The notes: a model not told the origin generated them from the sequence alone. Counted from the first letter of the stretch, positions 1-10,792 are shown. The stretch: 64,000 nucleotides of DNA from Spirodela intermedia (GCA_902729315.2 LR746273.1:6902501-6966500), one strand, 5' to 3'. Numbers and translations: made by a program.

Positions 1-606
1 TTCGTGGTTGACAATGAGTCAGACGAAGACTTAAGGTGTTGCCCTTTTCATTCTCATGAGCAGACCAGTTTTGTTTCCTAGGTTGAGTCGGACGTGTCCT
101 TCAAAGGGGGCTCCAGAACATCGGTCGGGTAAGTTCGGGAGTTGGCAAGGTGTGGATCATAAGTCCATAGGCCCCACCTTCTCTGTATATTTGTCTTTCT
201 ATCTGTCTCTGCCCGTCCGACCATCTGTCTGTCTGTCTGTCTGTCTCTCTCTCGTCTAAATGGGTGAAACGGGAACTGTAATACCGCCCAAATTCGCCCT
301 TCCAGCTCGGCCTTCATGGAAAAGTTCACGCATGCTTGATTGCAATTAGGCTAGTCGGTGGCGTCTAGTTCAGTGTAAATAATTCATATCAGATGGAGAA
401 GGCGATGTATAATGCAGATTCTGACCTTGCTTAAAAGATGGAAGTAGAGTGGGTGCATTCCCGGTAACAGTCCCCATAGATGGTTTCCTGGCCGTGAAGA
501 CGACGTCTAGGTAAGCATTCGCCAAGTTTTTTATCGATAAGTCTGAACCTCCATCTAGGATGGGCAACAAGATTACGGAGATATGTGCAGGTGTGCCGTA
601 TCCTGG
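1..606 (+). repeat. Orphan copy of the receptor-kinase upstream module
   Basis: This stretch matches the sequence just upstream of the receptor-kinase start codons at 4280 and 10793. Shared landmarks run in the same order: the segment around 9-60 recurs near 3400-3470 and 10340-10410, and the block at 470-600 recurs at 4015-4140 and 10510-10650. The similarity stops near 606 and no receptor-kinase exon follows. It carries a CTGT/CT microsatellite at about 223-254 where the 3.4-kb copy has a TC run. The small ORFs in it are low-complexity and not believed. It may hold promoter or 5' leader elements, but no TATA box could be fixed. Confidence 0.7.
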
Positions 607-717
607 CATCTATGTCCAATTATTGCCTCAAAAACCACTGATTTTTACGTCATCTATGTCCGCATCTACTGGAATTATCATATGCAGGCAAAAGCAAGCA
701 TGAATCGGGACACTTAC

Positions 718-848
718 CACGCGAGGGAGGGTCTGAAGGGTGTAGTCGATGTCAAACACAAGCAGGCGAGGGAGGGCCTGGAAGAGGTCCAGAAATATCT
801 GCAGGGCCCCCTCCTCCACCCTCTCCGCCCCCCATCGCTCCGTCCCAT
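718..848 (-). pseudogene. MDP1-like HAD phosphatase, first-exon fragment
   Basis: Read on the minus strand, this encodes GALQIFLDLFQALPRLL followed by VFDIDYTL. That resembles the N-terminus of plant magnesium-dependent phosphatase 1 (HAD superfamily), whose usual form ends in VVFDLDYTLWPFY. The DxDxT catalytic motif is present as DIDYT. The residues after DYTL (QTLPRV) differ from the usual WPFY. A clean GTAAGTG donor follows at 717-711, so this is an unprocessed genomic piece. The likely ATG codons at 848 and 835 are not cleanly in frame with the motif, and no later exon was found. A worse copy lies at 18290-18410. Family assignment rests on remembered motifs. Confidence 0.5.
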
Positions 849-1170
849 TGCCCCTTCTTCCCACCTCTTCCGACGAGGCGCCGCGAGAAAGCACTCCGTT
901 TACCCTTTTCGAAATAGGCCAAGAACAGGCCGTGCATTTCTGAAGGGCGAGCCCGGCACATGCACCAACTCTATCCTACCACGTGTCTTGAAAAGCTTAC
1001 GCCCCTTGCGATTCCAGCTCATGGGCCATGTAGGGGTGCCATTAGAGGCATGTGGGCCGGCTATAAGCATGATCTGTGATTTTCCTCACCTTTTCGTGCC
1101 TTACTGTATCAGAGTTTTGCCACGTGCACGAATGATATTCCGCCATGGGTTCTCCAGCATGGGAGATTAG

Positions 1171-2440
1171 TTATTCACTTTTCGTTCTCCGACGGACGTA
1201 CCAACGGATGGTATGGGAAGAAATTTAGTGACGAGGAGGGTGGTAGTACATGCGCCGCTGAGCACGGTTGATTGTTGACCAAATGTCTCCACCTGGGTGG
1301 ATAGCGCGAGCAACAGCTGTGGGTGGTGTTTATGAATATTTTAATAGATGATAGTTGGTGATCCATGAGCAACACCTGACGAATTTCTTTGCTTGAAACT
1401 ACTCCAAACATCGATATTTTGTTCTTCGAAGAATGGGAAGGCCCAACATTCATCTATGGATTTAAGATGCCGGAGACCACAGAGAGGAAAATTGTGGGGT
1501 TCCGATTCATGTAATGACCATCGTGGCCCCATTGATTTACCCAAATTTCTGGAAGAATATGAGCCCATAAATGGAATGGGACAGAGCAGGTAAACTCGGC
1601 ATCTTGACATACAAAGCAGCAGCATTCAAACGTCAGATGTTACGAGAAAAAAATAATAGTAATTTAAAAATAGATATATTTTTTAAAAATAATCAGCTCA
1701 TTCTTCCTTCCATCCCCTACGACGGTGGAACTTGACAGGTTCTACACGCAGAGACGAGGGCGAGAGAGGGAGGGTGGGTAACCGGGGGGAGGGGGGGGGG
1801 GAGGTGGAGGGAAAGCCATTGACACCCGTACACCTCAAGAAGGTCGCCGACGTGCATCGACCTCTAGATTCATTCCGGCTGGGAGGAATAAAGGGTTAGA
1901 AGCAGACAGGCGAGAGAAGGTCGGTCTGTGCTCAAGGGACCACCACGTATAGCCTGTTGCCCGCTTTCTAGGTGTGACTGAGCCTGGAAGACTTTGCTGG
2001 AGCCGAGAGTGATTGAAGATCAGACAGAGCGAACCTACCCAGCACAGACCTCTGCAGCACCATCAGTCAGGGAAAAAACCTACCGGGCAAGTCGCACTGA
2101 GTCTCCAGTCGACACCCATGCACCTCAAGAAGCAAGTATAAAAGTCATGGAGTTGAAGATCATTAGTGCTGAGGGCCAAGGAGGAAGAATTTATAAGAAT
2201 TCTAGGGACGATGATATGAAGAACAGTCCCCCTTCATGGGAAAGTTCTTTTTTTCTTTTACGTAAAGCTGCAAAGTGGACCAAGAAACTTGAAAACAAGG
2301 CAATATTTTGAAGTTAGGTCTTGTTTTTTTTTTTTCTGGACCGTCCATGCCCTTTTCAATGTTCTTGAGATTACCAAGGTAGAAGAAGCCCGAAAACCGG
2401 GAAACCGCCAGTGTATATCCAAAGACTGGTTTTGCGTTGT
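1171..2440. other. Intergenic, no gene recognised
   Basis: No ORF here resembles a known protein. A purine-rich, very G-rich tract lies at about 1735-1815. From about 2200 the sequence matches 50945-51060 (the segment with GACGATGA and the following CTTGAAAACAAGGC-like bases), so the right part belongs to the repeated upstream module. The 105-residue plus-strand ORF at 1994-2311 covers that repeat and is probably not a gene. Confidence 0.5.
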
Positions 2441-3047
2441 GCAAGCTCAGGGCAACAAATCCCTCACAAAATGGTATAAATATGGTGATAGATTACCTTA
2501 CGATGCGGATGGTTGTGGCTCGAATCCGATGAAATTTTGCATATTTAAATGGAATAAAAATAAATGATATATTCGTGAGGATTTGAGGATGATATCTAGA
2601 AACTGGCGTGTGGATTTGTGCAACCAGAAAACAAATAGGCCATAAAATCGTAAAAATTGTGACAGGTTATCCTACAATGCGGATGTCGTGGCCCTAATCG
2701 GAAGATATTTTGAAATTTTAAATAGTATAGAAATAAGTGAAATATTTACGGCGTTGATAAATGATCATGCTCTCGATAATACCTTGGAAATTTTCTGCCG
2801 AATAGAGAATCTTTCACTGCTGATTACCAATCCTGTTTACGTCACCGCACATGGGCATCGTGGGCTAGACGGCACCTTCCTCAACATCGTATGCGCGCGA
2901 CACTGAGTGGGAAAGGTCTGGCTCCGAAGTCCAAAGGCCCCACCTTTCTAACCCACAGTCCACTGCATCCTTTCCCTGCTTCCCCTCTGTCTGTCTGTTT
3001 TTGTCTCAGTACGATTGTCTGTCTACCTGTCTCTGTCTCTCCAACCG

Positions 3048-3080
<33 letters not shown>

Positions 3081-3240
3081 GGGCTGAATGGGTAAGAGGG
3101 GAGCCGTAATACCGCCCGACTCTGCCATTCCAGCTCTAACTCCCAGAAAAACTCACGCAGGCTTGATTGCCATTAAGTTCGTTAGTGGCGTGGACGAAGT
3201 GAGTATCTACTTCAGTGTAACTCTCCAAGCGCTATCTTAA
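2440..3240 (+). repeat. Upstream module, second copy, with internal duplication
   Basis: This copy contains a unit of about 170 bases in two tandem degenerate versions (about 2440-2600 and 2610-2770). The same paired arrangement recurs at 9890-10200 and 51340-51670. The unit marker is a short AT-rich string with AAATAAAAATAAATG followed by an AGACTGGCGTGTG-like segment. Downstream are a CT-rich tract (3047-3074) and the segment preceding the gene-proximal part. No coding exon is present. Confidence 0.65.
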
Positions 3241-3359
3241 GCATAATAAATAGTTATATTTATGGCGTGGATAAACGATTATATTCTTGATACTGCCTTG
3301 GAAATGTTCGGTCGAATAGGGAATCTTGGACGGCTGGCCGCCGACATCGTGGCCTACAC

Positions 3360-3700
3360 GGCATCGTGTGTTGAGAATGAGTCAGTCATGAGCGGGAGCT
3401 GTTGACATCGTGGGAATAGACGAAGACTTGAGATGTTGCCCTTTTCGTTCTCATGAGCGGACCAGTTTTGTTTTCTACGTTGAGTCGGACATGTCCTGAT
3501 ACCAGGGCGCTCCAGAAAATCTGTCGGGGTGCGTTCGGGAGTTGGCAACGTGTGGGTCATATGTGCAAAGGCCCCACCCTTCTAACCTAATTCCATTGCA
3601 TCCTTTGCTCATTCGCCTTTTTGTCTGTCTATGTGTCTGTTTGTTTGTCTGTCTGTATGTCTCTGTACATTTGTCTGTCTGCCTGTCTCTGTTTGTCCGA

Positions 3701-3744
<44 letters not shown>

Positions 3745-4279
3745 GTTAGATGGGTGAAACGGGAGCCGTATTACCGCCCAACTTTGCCCTTCCAGCTCTA
3801 CCTTCAAAGAAAAATTCGCGCATGCTTCATTGCAATTAGGTTCGTTGGTGGCGTGGACGAAGCGACCGTCTGCGTCTACTTAAGTGATACTCTCCCAGCT
3901 ATCATAAACACAATAAATAGTTCAAATCAAAGGGGATGACTTCACCTATAATGCCTTTAAGCAGAACAGTCCGACTTGGCATCATTAAATGGAAATAGAG
4001 TATAAGCATTCTCGGTATCAATCCTCCTCGACGGCTTCCTAGCCTTGAAGGCGACGTCTAGGTAAACATTCGCCATGTTCTTTGCAATAAATCTGCACCT
4101 TCATTGCTAGGGAGATATGTGCAGGTGTGCCGTATCTTGGTAGTGGCCTGAATCCGAGAAAACACCAACCGGTCTCCCCTACCTGGTATCCATAAATGGT
4201 GAGGGTGGAGAACGGAGCCACCGCACTCCTCCGTCCTGTATGTCTGTCGACCCTCGATCGAGTTTCATCATCGTGCAGG
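3360..4279 (+). promoter_or_regulatory. Upstream module leading into the first receptor-kinase pseudogene
   Basis: This copy runs directly into the ATG at 4280. It holds a TC microsatellite at about 3704-3740 and aligns with 10320-10792 upstream of the intact gene. The intact gene's copy lacks the block equivalent to about 3511-3942. Promoter function is inferred only from position and conservation; I could not define a TATA box or transcription start. Confidence 0.5.
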
Positions 4280-6134
4280 ATGGAAAGAAAACTGAACCTT
4301 ATTCCTTTCAGGGCCAGGATTGGTTGGTCACAGCCTCCATACCTTTTCTTCTTCTTCGTCTTGATCTTCTTCTGCATGCTCCAGCCTCTCGGAAGTCTGT
4401 TAGTTAGAGCTCAATCCAAGGAGCTAACTGTTCGGGTTATAAAGCTCAGTTCCGTGAAAGAAAATTTTGAACGTCCCCTCAATTAGATTTCCCTTCCCCA
4501 CACAAGGCAGGCAGGCTCGGCTATCACGAGTTGTCCACGGGGTCGACGCCTCCCCTATTCCGTATTCGTGGTTCCTCTCTTTTCATAACAAAGTTTGTAT
4601 CATGAGTTCATCTTGATCCATTGCAGGTTTCATAAGCATCGACTGCGGCTTGGCTGGTGGCTCGGGCTACGGAGACGAGGACAATGGCTTACAATACACC
4701 GGCGACTCTCGATACATCGGCACGGGAGAGAACAAGAACGTCTCTGAGAACAGATTTGCTCGGTGCTATGGAACTCTCCATTGCTTCCCTAACGGGACGC
4801 GGAACTGTTACAGCCTGTCGCAGGTACAATCCGGCAACAAGTATCTGATTCGAGCCGTATTCTTTTATGGCAACTACGACGGCAAAAACTCCTCCCCCAC
4901 CTTCCATCTCCACATCGGGGTCAATTTCTGGACCACTGTCACAATGGGATCCGACGGTGGTCTCGTCTCCGAGATCATCACGGTGTCGCGGGGGAATGTC
5001 ATACAGGTGTGCCTGGTCAACACGGGGAAGGGCACGCCCTTCATATCGGTGCTCGAGCTGAGGCCCCTCCTCGATGTCATGTATCCTTTCGCCAACGCGT
5101 CTCAATCCTGATGTCTCGTCTCATCTTACTCCCTTGTATTCCTGATGTCTTACCCTTCTGTCTGAGTTCCTCTCTGACGAAAAGTATGCTTTTTTGTGCA
5201 CCAGTTTCTGCCATTGAAGACATCAAAAGAGCATTCAAACTGACGAGAAACTGGGAGGCGGATCCTTGCTCCCCAAGAAACTATACTTGGCAGGGAGTGA
5301 GCTGCAACTACAGTGGAGACTCCGAACCTCCGAGGATCATCTCTCTGTGAGTCTAGTCAACATATCAGTAGATATTTTTACGTCAAGTTTATTTTCTCAA
5401 AAACTAACATTTGGAAAGAAAGATTTCCATTCAAGCCGATACGATAGATGCTAAACTTTCATTTTCAAGAAAAGCTCTTGAAAATTATGGTTTTAGCTTA
5501 GATAACCTAGACTTGTTGACTCCCTTCCTCCGAGATACAATTTCTTTGCGTACATGCTAGTAACATTCATGGAGCTTTCAAAGGGTTAAGAACCTTTACC
5601 AAACTGGTTTCACTGGGGAACTTCATTATTGATCACATGGTTTATTATTTGAATCATGCAGGAACTTATCATCAAGCAATTTGGATGGCCCAATTCCTAC
5701 TTCGATTGGTAACTTGACAGCGCTGGTGACCTTGTAAGCATTAATTTTCGTCATTAAAAAGTATAATGAAATTCTTTATTCATATTTATGTGATATACTT
5801 AACATGTAAATCATGCTGAAGAAGCTACAAAAAATCTAATCAAATTTTCTTAAGAAGTACATTCAGCCATGTAAGGTAAATCATAACAACTCACAGAACT
5901 TATCCACTTTCAGAGATTTGTCAAATAACAATTTGACGGTACCAATACCAGATATTTTGGGAGAGTTAAAAATCTCTGCAGTTACTGTAAGTTTGCTTGT
6001 CAACCTTATGCAGTAATTGATAACCACTTCTATGTTTGATACTATCTTAATGAAAACTTTTATGCGCTCTTGTAGGAACTTGTCTAGAAATGAAGGCATT
6101 GGACTCATCCCTTGAAAGATCGTCTCTCATTGAG
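4280..6134 (+). pseudogene. Malectin-like LRR receptor kinase, ectodomain-only pseudogene
   Basis: Exons aligned to the intact gene at 10793-15684 are about 4280-4419 (signal peptide), 4627-5108 (first malectin-like exon), 5205-5346 ([16 protein letters not shown] segment), 5662-5733 and 5914-5986 (LRRs), and 6076-6134. Several lesions are visible. The exon 1 donor is lost: the intact copy reads GAAG/GTAAGC, here AAGGAGC. About 1.0 kb is deleted, fusing exon 2 after NASQS to intron 3, with TGA at 5109-5111. One extra base in exon 6 (near 5970) shifts the frame. Exon 7 has a stop (CCTTGA). Similarity to the intact locus continues to about 6345, but all transmembrane and kinase exons are missing. 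At best it could give a truncated secreted ectodomain piece. Confidence 0.9.
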
Positions 6135-6349
6135 GTTAGTAAAGACATATATCAATCATTTCCAATGCGATTAATGTCTAGGAACCTAATGCACAAAAAT
6201 GTCAATAATGAGAAATAAAGACACAATGTCCATTTTTTGTCACATATATTTTCAATCACACAAGGATCACCTAGGTTCTGTATAATGAACAATATTATAT
6301 ATTCTAATTACTTCAAATTGAAAAATTATATCTATTATCCTGCTCTACA

Positions 6350-7390
6350 GAGGAATTTGTGTGTTCTAAAGTCTCTTATCCTTCTCCGTGTCCTCTCTCT
6401 TTCTCTCTGCTGTCTGTTTCGAGTGAATGAACACAGTTTTAATCTATCAGAATCGTCAGCTGCAACAATCAGTTCCCCGGCCCATCTGTGATCTCCACAT
6501 CGCGGTCGATTTCAGGATCACGGTCACGTTTGGATCCGAGGACGGTTTCGTCTACGACATCGTCCCGGCGTCGCGGAGAGATATCACACAGGTGTTGTGT
6601 TGTCAGCTTAGCCAACGTCACGCCCATCAAAACGGTGTTAGAGCTGAGGCCCCTCCGTGATTTCATTTATCCTTTCGCTGACGCTTCTCAATCCTTCGCG
6701 AATCAGGCGAGCTGGAACACCGGAACTGAAGATCAATTCAGGTATTGTTAAGCCGATTTGTGGAACTCAGTACCACCATCTGTCAAGTTACTCCGACTTT
6801 CGAGCAGCGGTATCTAGGAGCACCTTCCTCAGTCCGCAACTCCTACGATAATGCCGTACCGTTCGCCTCGTAGATATCCTGATGACCCTTACGACCGCAT
6901 CTTGTACTGGAGACCACCAGCGAAGTGGAGGTGACAGGACGAGTTGGTCAGTGGGAGTCCAGGTGAGATGATATACGTTGTCACGCACTTTGCAGAGTTT
7001 CCGAAACTAAATTCTGCCAAGGAATCGCAGCAATTGGACAAGAAACTGTTGTTGGAGCTCCCGTTCTCCAGCAGTACGGAACTCTCCGTAGCTTCCCTGA
7101 CGGGACGCGGGAAAAATCCAGCAACAGGTACCTGATTCGAGCTGGTACTGTCTCCCTATCTTCGATCTCCAGATGGGGGTCAATTTCTGGACTGCCATCC
7201 GAATGGGATCCGACGACAGTTGAGTGGAGCAACTCTAGAAAGAAGCATAGATCTGTAGGGCATGCCGAAGCCTTTTCCCACCAAGTGGTGTATTCCTGCT
7301 GTCGTACTCCTCAGTCTGAGGGCTTCTGAGATGAAAAGTACGCTTTGAGCACCAGTTTCCGCCATTGGAGTAGGCATAGCCAGATGAAAA
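6350..7390 (+). pseudogene. Scrambled malectin-like ectodomain fragments
   Basis: Pieces of a second receptor-kinase copy appear out of order. The distal part of exon 2 is at about 6488-6745 (DLHIAVDFRITVTFGS and FIYPFADASQSF, then a GTATTG donor). The start of exon 3 is at about 6875-7035 (GEMIYVVTHFAEFPKLNS). A proximal part of exon 2 lies at about 7060-7218 ([10 protein letters not shown]-like). Intron 3 and the start of exon 4 follow at about 7225-7370. The second exon 2 piece after exon 3 cannot arise by simple deletion. The pieces at 7060-7370 resemble the unit at 48303-50545 most closely. There are many frame breaks. Confidence 0.8.
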
Positions 7391-7830
7391 CTACGCTTTC
7401 GAAATCAAAATTATCAGTCGTTTCTCGAAATGTATCCAGACAAGATGAATTGTGTCTTCTTAGGAACGAATGCGTTAAGTGTAGATTCATTTACTTGTCA
7501 TCACTATTGCTGTTATATTGAACTGCTGAGTGAAATAATGGTCTATTAGAGACTTTTATCGTTGAAAATTATTTACTTTGAAACAATGACTCATTCTACG
7601 ACCGATTCCATACTTCCGTAGATCCATTCGTAAGGCTACCAGTAGATCTATTGAAGTCCTTGTATGTTGTTTTATTTGACAATAGTTGGTTCCTCGTAGC
7701 TCCCCTAAACAAAACCAAAACATCTGTAGGCGAGCAAGTTATTTCTTTCTTTATGAAATCTATGTTCTTCTTCCACTCTAAAATCTGGTAAAAAAATTTG
7801 CTCTAATATGCTGACTTTAAAGTTTGATGA
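7391..7830. other. Downstream-flank copy, no gene
   Basis: Bases about 7465-7575 resemble 59495-59600 downstream of the kinase fragment (the segment with GTGTAGATTCA and CACTATTGCTGTTATATT). This appears to be a receptor-kinase 3' flank joined directly to ectodomain fragments after loss of the kinase exons. No coding signal is seen. Confidence 0.5.
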
Positions 7831-7872
7831 CATTGACTTGTTGTAAAGTATTAAACCCTTTATTACTTATTC

Positions 7873-8216
7873 AGGGATATTCTTCTGGTAAACGATCTGT
7901 AGTCGTTGAACTTCATGGGCACAGGGATCCCATGCTCCTGGGTGAGCATAGCCTTCTTCTTGATCTCCGCCAGGTCCTCTCTAAAGATGGGCAACAAGTC
8001 TCTGATATCCATCTCCAGGGGCGTCATCCTCAGCCTCCGTCTCGAGACGAAGGCCCTCCTCTCTCTCTCACTCTCTCTCTAACTCCTCCAACCTCTGCAA
8101 GATGTCCGCATCTACAAAATCATACACCTAGTGCCAATCTAAGATTTCCGGCAGTATGTCCTCCTCCCATTCATTAGCCAAGATGTATGCTCCACAGTTG
8201 GGCTCTGACGTTGGGT
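7873..8216 (-). pseudogene. NOG1-like nucleolar GTP-binding protein, C-terminal fragment
   Basis: On the minus strand, after a TTGCAG acceptor at 8217-8222, the translation reads through ILANEWEEDILPEILDWH, then VYDFVDADILQRLEELE, then EGLRLETEAEDD, EIKKKAMLTQEH and FNDYRSFT. This order matches the region after the GTPase domain of plant NOG1, a GTPase needed for 60S ribosome assembly. Stops lie after DWH and before REDLAEIKKK, and there is frame disturbance in the acidic stretch, so it is a pseudogene. The preserved acceptor argues against a processed copy. Nothing upstream encodes the GTPase domain. It sits next to, and on the same strand as, the polymerase I fragment. Confidence 0.7.
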
Positions 8217-9030
8217 CTGCAAGAGTATGATGTCAATAGAGTCATTTTACTTTGGAACCGGAGTCATCTTCTTTAAATTGTGCTTCGCCATCTTTGATAT
8301 TTTCTGTGAGAGGTCTGCAATGACCTACGAACCATTAAAGAAAAGATGATTGAATAGAAAGAAAGAATTCTGCAACAACAAGCTGTGTCGTCAAACGGCA
8401 AAAGGAGACATCCAAGTCTTGCTCAAAATCGTAGAAACTTTCATTCCCTTTAAACAGCATCACAGAGTGCCGGGTCACATGGGATACTGTGAATTGTGCT
8501 TCACTCAAAACAACCATGAATCTGAAATCCATTCTTCCTCGAATAAAACCCCTGACGTTTATCCATTATAGTTGGGATTTGTCTTCTCTCTCATCGTGGT
8601 GATTGGCAAAAGATGACACAGAAAAATTAATCGAGGTTACTGGTTTACTTATTCAAACATTTTCATGCAGATTACTATTTCCAACCGAATCACAAGTAAA
8701 CTGGTCACATGAGTTTGAACAAGAGACGTTCAACGGGTTCAACAAGTGGAAACTGTGCAACCTTGTATTTCAAGATTATCTTCAGATATCTGGGAAGGAC
8801 AGACAATGTCAAATAACAGCCAGGGAATGAACGGCATAACTTGTACACCGAGTCCCCAGAGAGTCGCCGAGAATCAACAAACACATTAAAGGTCGAAGTT
8901 GGCTCCAGGGCTCTGAATAGGATGTTGAAATGCTCAAAGTCGTTCTCTCCGCCATTACTGTTTATCGAGTACATGCCAATATTGCCGGCTTTCTAAATAA
9001 GAAAGTTGAAGGCAGTAAGATAGGTTGGAG
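8217..9030. other. Non-coding gap between the NOG1-like and polymerase I fragments
   Basis: Minus-strand ORFs at 8335-8532 and 8705-8974 are open but match nothing I recognise. Bases about 8805-8925 resemble 36215-36320, which in the other polymerase copy lies in the intron after the GEPVG exon. The 8.7-9.0 kb part is therefore best read as an old intron. The next exon (AGRGEMN), present at about 36110-35990 in the other copy, was not found here. Confidence 0.5.
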
Positions 9031-9610
9031 CACTCACGTCGGTTTCGTCGATGGTTCCATTACGGACCGCGCGGCAAGCACACCCACCCACAGGTTCTCC
9101 AGGCTGAGCGAGGCTACAGATATACTTGACCTTCACTAGCATCATGAGATCACTCTGTTTCTTTAGGTAAAGAGATTTCCGTTGCTTCTTTGTCAACTTG
9201 TGCAAAAAAGACGTCGCCTCTTGTTCGAGATTATTGGGCAAGTCCTTAATGTATGCATTGGACTGTAATATCTTGACGTTTGCCCCATGTCTGTTAAGTC
9301 TGTGTAGGACAACACTCTGATTATGTGAATAGTGGAGGAAAAAATTAAGGTCATTTGACAGAAAACTAAACAACTCGTCTGGGGTGGCGACATTCAGAGC
9401 TTCTGATCTTACGTTGGCCAGCGATTCAAATTGTGTGAGATAGCTTGTCTGATGAACATCGACCCATCGTCCCCATAGGGGAACTGAATGACAGTTCCAT
9501 CAACATCTCGTAGAGTGTGATCGTAGGAGAGCTTCAAGCCGTCTAGATTCTTGATGACACATCTTAGGAGGTAACCACTGCGGGATGTTTTGATGGCAAT
9601 ATCGACTAAT
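9031..9610 (-). pseudogene. RNA polymerase I largest subunit fragment, copy A
   Basis: Minus-strand translation starts after a TTCAACAG acceptor with [17 protein letters not shown], then [19 protein letters not shown] and FPYGDDG. It continues with [15 protein letters not shown] and ends in KYICSLAQPGEPVG. These are regions of the polymerase I largest subunit leading into the conserved VGEPSTQMT segment. Frame breaks: loss of about one base just after YGDDG (near 9463), and a GTGG duplication just after GEPVG (about 9082-9092), beyond which LAARSVMEPST is readable in another frame. A GTGAGT donor lies at about 9035. The next exon is missing. Unspliced intron sequence shows a DNA-level copy. 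Confidence 0.85.
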
Positions 9611-10792
9611 CTGTTGAAGAAAGTACACGTTAAGGAAAATCTGTGGAAAAGACACTATAGCCTATACAGTGTATAATATCCCCGGAAAGTTTTTGTTGAG
9701 GAAGTGACATTATTTATTAATGGTCACCAAGTGATCAAGAGAAACTTCAGTCTGAGGCTTTGAACAGTGGAGCTGAAAGCATGGCGGACATTTTGACAGT
9801 AAACTTTGTTACCATGAAAATTCCTCAGCGCGTTCTTTTGAAGCGCAAGAGAAGGATAATTTTTCTGCGAAGCAATAGTTTATGGGGATGATATTCAAAG
9901 AGTGGCGTGTGCGATGTGCAAGTCCAGAGAAACAAATAGCTCACGAAAGTGGTGTAAATATGGTGCTAGATTATACCTTACGATACGGATGGTTGTGGCC
10001 CAAATCGAAAGACATTTTGAAACTTTAAATAGAATAAAAATAAATCTAATTTATTTGTGCGGATGTTGTGCGCATGACATCCAGAGACTGGCGTGTGCGT
10101 TTATAAAAGCCCAGGGAGACAAATAACCCAGAAAATTGTAAGAAAATGGAGCCAGGTTGCCTTAAAATAGGAAGATACTTTGATCTTGAAACGGTATAAA
10201 AATAAATGTTATATTTGCGGCGTGGATAAATTCTTAATACTGCCTTGGAAATGTTCGGTCGAATAGGGAATCTTTGACTGCTGGCCGCCAATGATGTCAA
10301 CTTCACCGCGCATGGACATCGTGGCCTACACGGCATCGTGCGTTGACAATGAGTCAGACGAAGACTTGAGATGTTGCCCTTTTTTGTTCTCATGAGTGGT
10401 CCAGTTTTGTTTTCTACGTTAAGTCGGACATGTCCTGATACCCGGGCGCCACCTATAATTCAGACTCCGACTTGGCTTCATTAGATAGAAGCAGAGTGGA
10501 AACATTCCCGGAAGTAATCCCTGCGGATGGCTTCCTGGCCATGAAGGCGACGTCTAGGTAAATATTCGCCGTCTTTTACGATAAATCTGCACCTCCGTCT
10601 ACCAGTAGGCAAGAAGATTAGGGAGACATGTGGAGGTGTGTTGTATCCTGGTAGTGGCTTGACTTCAAGAGGAGACCAAACCCGTATCCACTGCCTGCTA
10701 TCCATAAAGGGTGACAGTGGAGAACGGAGCTACCACCCTCCTTTCTGTCCTCTGAGTGCGTCGACCTTCGATTGAGTTTCATCGTCGTAGGG
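9611..10792 (+). promoter_or_regulatory. Upstream module of the intact receptor-kinase gene
   Basis: Bases about 9750-9900 match 51200-51330, and the paired AT-rich unit is at about 9890-10200. The gene-proximal part (10320-10792) aligns with 3360-4279, except that a block equivalent to about 3511-3942, including the TC microsatellite, is absent: the join lies near 10447-10452 (GGGCGC/CACCTATAA). The module runs directly into the ATG at 10793. Promoter activity is inferred; no TATA box is defined with confidence. Confidence 0.55.

Noticed and set aside
223-254. Ser/Leu/Val-rich small ORFs over CTGT and CT repeats (also at 3047-3074 and 3704-3740)
   Set aside because: They are translations of microsatellites within non-coding modules.
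583-1170. A 195-codon plus-strand ORF
   Set aside because: It overlaps the antisense MDP1-like exon and module sequence, has biased low-information composition and no domain; it is a shadow ORF.
5009-5350. A 113-codon ORF bridging exon 2 and exon 4 in the first pseudogene
   Set aside because: It reads exon 2 in the wrong frame through the deletion junction and only reaches the exon 4 frame by chance; no intact domain results.
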